Shown here: piece after piece, positions 56,801 to 64,000 of the stretch
Position numbering within the stretch: position 1 is the stretch's first letter
Layout: the number at the start of each line of letters is the position of its first letter
Assembly (NCBI RefSeq): GCF_003576645.1
Contig: NC_044929.1
Span: 23,257,206 to 23,321,205 of the forward strand
Direction: 5' to 3'
DNA: 64,000 nt
From: Ipomoea triloba
Taxonomy: Eukaryota > Streptophyta > Magnoliopsida > Solanales > Convolvulaceae
Made by a program: the position numbers and the translations under genes
Notes under the pieces: generated by a model
The model's database searches: none
Told to the model about the DNA's origin: nothing
The model's input: the letters and a program-made list of their open reading frames with translations, nothing else

Positions 56801-59800
56801 GGAAATGCATATATCTTGTTGTGTATGTAGATGACATTGTTATTACAGGAAGTGATCAAGAAGGCATATCCAAGCTGAAAGAGTATCTCTTCAGTCGATT
56901 CCAGACTAAGGACTTGGGCAAGCTGAAATATTTTCTTGGTATTGAAGTAGCTCAGTCTCACAGTGGTATAGTTATCTCTCAAAGGAAGTATGCTTTGGAT
57001 ATTCTAGAAGAAACTGGTTTGTTGGATTGTAGACCTGTGGATAATCCAATGGATCCAAATGTTAAACTTCTACCAGGACAGGGGGAGCCATTGCCTAACC
57101 GAGAGAGATACAGGAGACTAATCGGGAAATTGAATTATCTCACAATCACTCGACCAGACATTTCCTTTGCAGTCAGTGTATTAAGTCAGTTCCTTGAAAG
57201 TCCTTGTGATACGCATTGGGATGCTGCTGTTCGGGTTCTGAGGTAGATCAAAAGAGCCCCAGGGCAAGGTTTACTGTATGAAGATAGAGGACATGCTCAA
57301 GTTGTGGGATATTCTGATGCAGATTGGGCTGGTTGTCCTTTTGACCGACGATCTACCTCAGGTTACTGTGTACTCATTGGTGGTAATCTTATATCTTGGA
57401 AGAGTAAGAAACAAGATGTTGTTGCTAGATCCAGTGCTGAAGCTGAATACCGTGCTATGGCTCTTGTCACGTGTGAGTTGATATGGCTGAAGCATTTACT
57501 TCAAGAGTTACAGTGTGGCCAAGTAGCTCAAATGACTTTAATATGTGACAACTAAGCAGCTCTTCATATTGCCTCAAATCCAGTCTTTCATGAGAGGACT
57601 AAACATATTGAAGTTGACTGCCACTTTATCAGGGAGAAAATTGTGTCTGGGAGTATCAAGACTAGCTTTGTCAACTCTGCAGATCAGTTGGCTGTTATCC
57701 TAACAAAGTCTCTTAGGGCTCCTAGAGTTAGGCATATTTGTAACAAGCTTGGAGCATATGATCTATACTCTCCAGCTTGAGGGGGAGTGTTAAACCCTAA
57801 AGCCCGTTTATAGATAAGCCCATTAGGGTTTCCTCTATTTTGTATAAGTAGTGATAGTCTGTACAGTTCTACTATTTTGAGATATATGAATACACATTAT
57901 TCTCTCAAGATTCACAGACTTCACAAAGTAGAAAATAAAATGAAATAGAGGTGCTTGGTCTTACTTTGAGAGGACTTCCTGTGTAATGAACAACTGCAAT
58001 GGCCATTCAACAGAATATTCAAGTGAAATGCCATCCCATCCATCAAGGGACATCTCCAAAGAACCATCAGTTTGCCCTCCCAAATCCCCATCAGCATTTA
58101 CATTTGCCTTTGGCAAATCAAGTTGTGCCGATTTGAGAGGAATTCCAAAAGAAGGAACCCTAGAGTTGGAAAACAGAAGGTTTCTTTGAGCAACAATCTT
58201 GAAAAACATCTCCACTCAGAAATTATGAAATTTTAAGCAGAAGCTAACCGCAAAGACACTCTAGAAAAGTATTTGTCCTCTTCTCCAATAGTCTTAAGTG
58301 CAGCCTGCATAGCAGTTATCCTTGTTACAATTTTGCAGCTAGATCCAGCAATTATAATTGGGGAAACATATTGATGAAAAAGCCAGGAAATAGCAAAAAT
58401 AAACGATATGTCAATATTAAAGTCAGTAATCACAAAGGCCAGAAATCTTTGATAATCATTCAAATTACTTGTCAATCCTTTTTCCAAGACATGCATCAGA
58501 GGTAAGTGGTCTAGAAAATGCACCTACCAGTTGGAAGGGGGCCATAAGATCAGCTTCTGCAGTAGATTGGCGAGGTGGTAAACGCATGAGCTGGCGACTC
58601 TCCTCAAGGAAACTCTGGCAGATTAGTGCACAATATTTTAGCAACCAATGGATTGCTTACTAAGAACTATATGAGTAGTTAAGAATATTACTTACCTGGA
58701 AGAAATCACCTTTCGCTAAAAGAAAATAGTCTTTAAGGGCTTTTAAGTGGCCATTTAAATCCGCACGTACAACTACAAGCTGCAAAATTAAAGGAAATTT
58801 TACAGGGTTATCCAAAAAAGAGATAGGTATTAAGTTTTGCAAATTGGCACCTGCCAAAGATGACTAGCGGCAATTGCTTTAATTGAGTCAATAGCAGTTT
58901 CAAATGATCTTTTGTGGAACTCTGATGACTCCTACACAAGGTAACCAACATTTTAGCCTAAGCACACAAAAAACACAAGAATAAAAGTCATTACTACAAC
59001 AATAGAAAATCCTTCAAAAAAATGGCAATCAAATATGGACATCTAGCTTTCAGGAGGCCAAGATACTGTTTGCAAAATCAGCTGGGTTAGTCTATAAGAC
59101 CTTTAAGTCTTGAAGCAAGGATTCAATCTTATCAGCCTCAGACTGTGGGAGTAAATCTTCTCCAACTGACTGAACATCCACTGAGTTCTTCTGGGAAGAA
59201 ATCTTCTCAGTGAATTCTTGGCTCTTTTGTGAACCTCTTTGTGTCTGCTGATGTGATACTACACTATCAAATTGAAAAGTAGGACTAGGATTTCGAAGAA
59301 CCCTGACAGCCTTTCCAGCAAAACAAATAGACTCTCCAACACCCATGGGAATATAATCTGGAAGCATATCCTGTAAAAATAAAAAAAATAAAAAAAAAAA
59401 GATTTAAATGCACGAAATTTCAGATGTTTTAGGTGCAACAAATAGCAGGCTGGATGAAAAAGAGTAGTCATGACTGTCTGATCAAGATTTGATATTTAAC
59501 ATTAGAAATTTCTATGCCAACACTTATGTAATAGAAGCAAGTTTTTACTCAATGTTTGGGAAATCACAGAGTTTTCTATAACCAAATATATAATAAATCC
59601 TCTATTTGAGTTTTCCAATCACAATTATATCTTCCCTTATATTCAAAAAGAAAAAGAAACACAGGGTGACAACAATCACCAAAATATATACCAGAATATT
59701 ATTGAAACAGAAGCTATTAAATAAAACAATGCAATCTTAAGATACCAGTGAGATATGGAAGCCCAAGTGCCAATCAGATAGAGAAACATCACTAGTTGAC

Positions 59801-61773
59801 AAGTGTGCCAACTTCTCAAGCACATCTGAACCTGAGTCTGTCTCTGAATCCTTGTCATCCTGCCTGAAAAGAAAAATACAGCTATACATATATGCCTACA
59901 ACTCCTTGATAAATAGATAAAGCAACAATTACTGCAACTTGTACATCCTAGAATAACCACTGAAAAGGGCTGTGAAATCCATAGCATGCTACTCACATAA
60001 TCTAAGAAAAAAGGGGCAAAGCTGCAACCCATATGCAACAAAAGAAAAAAAAAATTCTCTCAACAAAATTTTAAGGCATAACAAAATTTAATAAAGTAAA
60101 AGAATGGAAATACAGAAATCACCTTCAAGGGTGAACATTACCTTCCAATAAAAAATTCTCTGTATGGGTCATGAAGAATCCCATATACCATCCAAGACAT
60201 AAGTTGATTATACATGACTTGATGCCCATGCCAAAGAAGCCTACAATTCAAGTGAAAGAGGGAATCGGTGTGAACATAAAATTCAGAGAAAAAATTTCAA
60301 AAGAGACTTGGAAATTTTGAACTAAAAGGAGGGAAGTAAGAAAGATATGGACGTAACAAGTCATCACAACATAAAAGGAAAAGGGTCAAATATGCCCTCA
60401 TACTTTTAGCAAAAAGAGCAATTAGGTATCTTAACTAAAATAAAATAAAAAAAAAAAAAAAGAGGCTTTGAACTTCCAATTTTGTGTAACTGAAGTTATA
60501 AACTCACAATTTCAGCAACTAGGTTCCAATCTTGACATAATGACGACAATCCATTTAAATATATTGACTTGCCTAATAATTTTAATCTTGACAAAAAGAT
60601 AACAGTCAATATATTTAACCAAATTGTTATCATTTGGTGAAAAATTGGAACCTAATTGCATAAAATTGGGAGGTCAAAGCCTTAATTACATTTTTTAGTT
60701 GAGGTACCCAATTGCACTTTCGCTAAAAGTAGAAGGGCACATTCAACCATTTTCCCTAACATAAATGCAGTAGAAGTTTATACCTTTGAATGCATGTCTG
60801 CAATTCTGGAATGCCACAGTGACACCGTTTGTGCAGAAGATTGAGAAGCTTCCCTCCACAAGCACCATTGCGCTCAATCTCCAAAATGAGCTCATGAAGA
60901 GGAGGCAAAAGGACAAAGAACTAAAAGTGAAAATGCATTAATTAGTGAATGAATTCATGGAGAGGGGTGTTTAAAGAAAAATTCTAGAACAATGTATTTG
61001 AAATTTACTTATTAAAATTCCAAAAATGGGACACTTAACAGCAGGCGTGCAATTATGCTACAAATATATGTCATAAATCGACATGAAAGCAAACAACTTT
61101 GAATTTGTAAACATATAATTCCAAAAGCATGCACACAGATATGTTATATGTGCTTTGCCTTGCTTCATCATTCTACAGAAATTCCATATTTTGTGGCAAG
61201 GAATCCAATAACTGACCTTATTGAGACCGTGGGTAAGCGTTGCTAAAATAGGTAATGAATCAGACAGGAATTTCTGCTCAATATGCAGAACAGCAGACCT
61301 ATAAACTGACAACACCTCAACAATTCCATTGGCAATGGCTCTCCTGTATACACTCTGTTTCTCTTTTTTCCCTTTTGACAGTTCAGAAGCTCTAGCCAAT
61401 GGCGATTCATTGCTGGACCTAATCCAGCTCAAATTACGTGACTTAGTTGCAAACCTATCAAGCTCCCGGTAATAAAAACCTAGTGCAATTATCTTCTCAA
61501 TTACATCCCTGCATCAAGAGTGAAGTCGACCAAATAAAAATTGGATATAAAGTAAGAATGGACAGATTGTTAACTCAGAGATCTGTTTAAGAAATAAGTG
61601 TACCTTTCACTGGGTTGGATGAAGGAGAGATCAGGAGCGAGTACAAAGGTAGGCTCTTCAGCAATAGGCGTGTCAGGGGACAACTGAACACGAAGTGATT
61701 GCTGGTGCTCTCTTTTATCAATGATGAGATCTCCAGTATAACCTAATAGGGCCAATAAGAGTTCGTGCAGCAT
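47884..61773 (-). CDS. GCP4: Gamma-tubulin complex component 4 (GCP4)
   Basis: Subunit of the gamma-tubulin ring complex that nucleates cortical, spindle and phragmoplast microtubules. Sixteen coding exons, minus strand: 61773-61604, 61508-61217, 60920-60784, 60240-60142, 59863-59746, 59370-59101, 58931-58851, 58779-58696, 58614-58528, 58304-58249, 58159-57965, 49018-48793, 48664-48576, 48452-48299, 48151-48029, 47937-47884. All join in phase to 744 aa, matching the family length. Begins [21 protein letters not shown]1-type motif region ([13 protein letters not shown]), [35 protein letters not shown], then the GRIP2/C-terminal half ([52 protein letters not shown]), ending RPRPHLQ. The 8.9-kb intron 49019-57964 holds a copia element in opposite orientation. 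The exons on both sides are intact, so splicing is probably preserved. Confidence 0.94.
49121..49249 (+). repeat. 5' LTR of the copia element
   Basis: 129 bp, begins TGTTAAACCC and ends GATTCACA, with ATATATGAATACAC-like sequence near the end. Followed immediately by the PBS at 49250-49262. It includes a TATA-like TTTTGTATAAGTA. Confidence 0.95.
49250..49701 (+). other. Copia 5' untranslated leader with GCC-type triplet repeats
   Basis: Between PBS and gag. It contains a CCGCCGCCGCCGTCGCC-type tract at about 49282-49325 and further CGCCG runs to 49645, in sharp contrast with the AT-rich surroundings. Open frames on the minus strand here only reflect the triplets. Confidence 0.6.
49702..50688 (+). 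pseudogene. Copia gag and start of protease, ended by an in-frame stop
   Basis: 328 codons from ATG 49702. Retrotransposon gag (UBN2-type) with GGENYASW near the start and a CCHC zinc knuckle [14 protein letters not shown] (about 50422-50463) for RNA packaging. The frame closes with TGA at 50686-50688, right after the protease active-site motif DSGA. The downstream frame continues the polyprotein, so this is a break inside the normal gag-pol frame and not a natural gag terminus, since copia elements usually have a single frame. Confidence 0.88.
50689..53447 (+). pseudogene. Copia pol (protease, integrase, RT part), first copy
   Basis: Includes the integrase zinc-binding region (SRLGHPS...CESCHLGKQ), the catalytic core starting HTDIWGPY, and the RT with [10 protein letters not shown] (about 53192). 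Interrupted by in-frame stops at 51919-51921, 52360-52362 and 53068-53070. The integrase part carries two clusters of 42-bp stutters (51070-51250 and 51541-51864). Ends abruptly at the N at 53448. Confidence 0.85.
53448..53448. other. Single-N assembly join
   Basis: One N lies between ...CTACCAGG and ACACACCTCAGC, where the repeated pol segment restarts. A second join of the same kind is at 55450. Both mark joins between unresolved overlapping contigs. Confidence 0.95.
53449..55449 (+). repeat. Second copy of the copia pol segment (assembly duplicate)
   Basis: Sequence from ACACACCTCAGC onward repeats the first copy at an offset of 1628 bp, with the same stop codons (53547-53549, 53988-53990, 54696-54698) and no difference seen by eye. 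It then extends further into RNase H to the N at 55450. It also holds a stop at 55242-55244. Confidence 0.9.
55450..55450. other. Single-N assembly join
   Basis: One N between ...GCTGAATACC and ACACACCTCAGC, the same restart point as at 53448. Confidence 0.95.
55451..57787 (+). repeat. Third copy of the copia pol segment, continuing to the PPT
   Basis: Repeats the second copy at an offset of 2002 bp and carries on through RNase H ([18 protein letters not shown], about 57310) to the polypurine tract. Stops at 55549-55551, 55990-55992, 56698-56700, 57244-57246 and 57553-57555. This is the only copy linked to the 3' LTR. Confidence 0.9.
57788..57916 (+). repeat. 3' LTR of the copia element
   Basis: Same 129 bp as the 5' LTR. 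Preceded by the polypurine tract GAGGGGGAG (57779-57787) and followed by the target duplicate GACTT. Confidence 0.95.
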
Positions 61774-62520
61774 TGTGCTAGACTTCCAACCGTCTTCTTT
61801 CTGCAGTGTCTCACTCACCCCAGTACTGAATAAATTTAAACAGTGCTCAGTTTCAAGGCAAACTATCAAAGTATGCATATTGTTTTATAGTTCAAACTCA
61901 TTTATAATTTATTTTCAGATCCCAAGTAGTGTAATTCAAAGAAAAAATATCTTAGCAACCATAAAAACAAACCATATTGGATTCATTGATAAAAACAGTA
62001 TGGAGTTTCATAAAATTCCATCCAAGGTAATCACAGGATTCATATCTCATACAAAATGCTGAGAGACCAAAAAGTTGTATCCCATTTAGGCATTCATACA
62101 AGCACCTATAATGCAACCTTATCGCGATAAAACTTCTATGCCCATTTCAATTTAATGGAGAATATACACAATGCTACAACTCATATTACAGCTGAAGCAG
62201 TATACCTTCACATACACAAGCCGGGTGCAATTTTTCCAGCTCCATCGTCAAATTTGAACTTCTAAGTGCCACGATTTGAGTGAATTCCCAAAAGGTTTTC
62301 ATACCATGGTGGGCAGTGGTCTCAGCCCGCGTACGGCGAACGAACTGCTGAGTTCTGAAGAGGACTCGCTGATTCGCTAACTGCTTGCTAAAGGTCCTTC
62401 CCTGTAAAGCCTGAAGGGGTAGAATTGCAGAAGGCGAAGCACTGAAGGTCTGAAGGCTGAAGCGATGGCGGTCTGAAACTTTAATCGAGGGTGGAGCTGT
62501 GGAGGGTGAGAGAGCAGAGC
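61774..62520 (-). promoter_or_regulatory. GCP4 5' UTR (with intron) and promoter
   Basis: On the minus strand a leader segment near 62520-62205 ends in a GTATAC donor, and an acceptor TTCAG lies at about 61828-61832, so a 5' UTR intron is likely just before the coding exon. The 141-aa ORF in this leader (62611-62186) shows no conservation pattern and is not called. Confidence 0.45.
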
Positions 62521-62720
62521 TGAGTTTTTTTCCCCAAAACGTTGTCGTTGTATTTAAATTTTTTTCAAACAATACACACAAGGTTGCAAAAAAAATACAC
62601 ACAACTGACACAATACTAATTAAATCTCAAAAAATACACAAATGACGTGGTTTTGATTAATGAAAATAAACGGTTGAAACGGCTCCCTTTCACGCCATTT
62701 AACTCTGTGTATAGCATATT

Positions 62721-62935
62721 TAGTTTCATTTTATATACACTGCAGTTTCCATTCAACACAATTACAATTCTTTTTCGATTTAACTACAGTTTCATTCAAT
62801 ATAACTACAGTTTCATTGGATAATATACACTCAAATATATGAAATTGTTATTCAGTTTCATTTTATATACACTGCAGTTTCATTTCAACACAACTACAGT
62901 TTCATTTTGAATAACTACAGTTTCATTTAATAATA
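62721..62935 (+). repeat. Repeated TACAGTTTCATT motif region
   Basis: AGTTTCATTTTATATACACT plus GCAGTTTC occurs at about 62722 and again at about 62854 (spacing about 132 bp). Shorter CTACAGTTTCATT units lie in between and after. This is a local duplication, possibly of a transposon end. Confidence 0.65.
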
Positions 62936-63785
62936 TAAAAATAAATGTGAGGCAGTATCTTTTAAGATAAACTGTTCTTTCATTTATGGAGTCCCGTTAA
63001 GACTTCCACGACAACTATTTCTTTACTTAATAAAACTGCGACATTTTGAGACCATAGTCCACCGTATAATGAATGCTTTGTTGTTGTGTGTCAAAATAGG
63101 CCCTATTCCAGCACAGTCATTTTGCAAAATTTGAGATTGTTGCTATTGTGACCCAACTCACTAGGCCTTTGGTTGGGCTCTAGAGCTTAACATGGGCTGA
63201 AGGGTTACATGGCTTAGTGGATCATGGATGCAATATTACGACTAGGGAAGCCGTCTGTATATTAGTGCTCTGGCCTGTCGCAATGTTGATGTTGTTATAT
63301 ATATAGATATGTTTTATTAATATATTATTGTTTTTATGTGGTTGCAAATAAATTATAGTTGAACAAATTTAGGTTACGGTCCTATCAAATTCATAGCAAC
63401 ATCACTATAAACGGTGCAATATTATAAGCAAAAATAAGGACACGTAATATGATAACATGTAGGTTGGCCTCAACACATGTCCGGTTGCTATTGAAGCCAT
63501 AGCTTCCTAGTTCCTATTACATAACCAATATCTTTGACTTTGTCTTGTTGCGAACAACAAATTAGTCTATTTAAACAACTCTTACAACTTTAGGATGGAG
63601 AAAGTAAATCATACTTACATAATAATATTAACAATATGAACATATTTGTACATCTACAACAAGTTAAATCCATAATTTACATTGCAGCTATTATTAAAAT
63701 AAAACATAAATTTATTTTAGATATTTGTCTAGTTGTACTTTAAACACAATCTAAACAAACTTTCAAGTGTATTATATTGTTCACA

Positions 63786-63817
<32 letters not shown>

Positions 63818-63845
63818 TAATAATAATAATAATAACAACAACAAT
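63786..63845 (+). repeat. (AAT)n microsatellite with AAC interruptions
   Basis: About 17 AAT-type triplets with CAA interruptions. Confidence 0.95.
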
Positions 63846-63924
63846 TTCTATCAGCCACACCAATTTCAGAAAGAGATTCAATCGCAAGAGATTGGTGCAA
63901 CATAAAGCAGTGATCATGTAATCT

Positions 63925-63927
<3 letters not shown>

Positions 63928-63958
<31 letters not shown>
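63928..63958 (+). repeat. (AT)n microsatellite
   Basis: About 15 AT units. Confidence 0.95.
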
Positions 63959-63961
<3 letters not shown>

Positions 63962-64000
63962 TGACAATTGGGGAGTTGGGAGAACTGATAAGGACTTGAT

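Larger units (their letters stand above)
49121..57916 (+). mobile_element. Ty1-copia LTR retrotransposon in GCP4 intron (gag-pol broken, assembly-expanded)
   Basis: Complete termini: 129-bp LTRs at 49121-49249 and 57788-57916 (TGTTAAACCC...GATTCACA) with no difference seen by eye. 5-bp TSD GACTT at 49116-49120 and 57917-57921. PBS TGGTATTAGAGCC directly after the 5' LTR (initiator-Met tRNA type), PPT GAGGGGGAG directly before the 3' LTR. Gene order gag, protease, integrase, RT, RNase H defines copia. As assembled it is 8796 bp, but 3.6 kb is perfect duplication across N gaps and 336 bp is 42-bp stutter, which leaves about 4.8 kb, normal for copia. It is antisense to GCP4. Identical LTRs suggest a young insertion, while the stops mean it needs proteins from another copy. 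Confidence 0.95.
62521..64000. other. Intergenic right end of the window
   Basis: No gene recognised. Holds the CAGTTTCATT repeats (62721-62935) and two microsatellites listed separately. Confidence 0.6.

Noticed and set aside
51482..57246. Three separate tandem retrotransposons
   Set aside because: Only one pair of LTRs and one TSD; internal copies have no LTRs and begin right after single N bases.
62186..62611. 141-aa ORF upstream of GCP4
   Set aside because: Lies in the GCP4 5' UTR exon; no family resemblance, and the coding start [10 protein letters not shown] is further downstream.

Overview
This is a stretch of plant nuclear genome from a eudicot. The evidence is long AT-rich spacers, many GT-AG introns, genes with clear land-plant orthology (TOC159, PHR2, HIPP, NLA, UXS, GCP4, phi-class GST), tRNA-derived SINEs, a Ty1-copia element and a plastid DNA insertion. 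The overall feel is asterid/lamiid, but I cannot place it more precisely from sequence alone. All exon models were built by eye from splice signals, reading phase and protein-family conservation, and they close in frame unless stated.

Layout. 0.8-1.8 kb (+) phi-class glutathione transferase. 3.0 kb (-) tRNA-Gly(CCC), divergent from 3.2-4.5 kb (+) dephospho-CoA kinase. 4.9-6.0 kb (+) heavy-metal-associated isoprenylated protein with an apparent frameshift. 6.9-11.1 kb (-) TOC159 chloroplast import receptor. 11.1-14.6 kb AT-rich repeat-filled spacer. 14.7-24.3 kb (+) 27-exon FHA/AAA ATPase. 25.1-27.4 kb (-) NLA-type SPX-RING E3 ligase. 27.4-32.1 kb spacer with SINE remnants and an old nuclear copy of plastid atpB. 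32.1-33.2 kb (+) universal stress protein. 33.6-36.5 kb (-) 13-exon GH1 beta-glucosidase. 38.5-40.2 kb (+) unrecognised acidic/basic protein. 41.0-43.6 kb (+) membrane-bound UDP-glucuronate decarboxylase whose first intron is an AT-AC (U12-type) intron. 44.1-46.1 kb (-) PHR2 photolyase-like protein. 46.4-46.8 kb minisatellite. 47.9-61.8 kb (-) gamma-tubulin complex protein 4, one intron of which (49.0-58.0 kb) carries a Ty1-copia retrotransposon in the opposite orientation. 62.6-64.0 kb spacer with short repeats and microsatellites.

The genes are ordinary housekeeping, stress or organelle-related loci that happen to be neighbours. There is no operon-like logic, and four of the neighbouring pairs are convergent (HIPP/TOC159, AAA/NLA, USP/BGLU, UXS/PHR2).

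The strangest part of the window is the copia element. It has 129-bp LTRs that look identical, a 5-bp target-site duplication, PBS and PPT. Its gag-pol is broken by several stops. Its 3' half is present three times, joined through single N bases at 53448 and 55450. Just upstream are two clusters of exact 42-bp progressive stutters. I read the triplication, and probably the stutters, as assembly artefacts over a real insertion of about 5 kb. Other points worth a look are the U12 intron in UXS, the frameshift in the HIPP gene, a duplicated segment in the TOC159 acidic domain, a plastid atpB fragment in the nucleus, and a SINE family with clean target-site duplications. I found no convincing new biological system.
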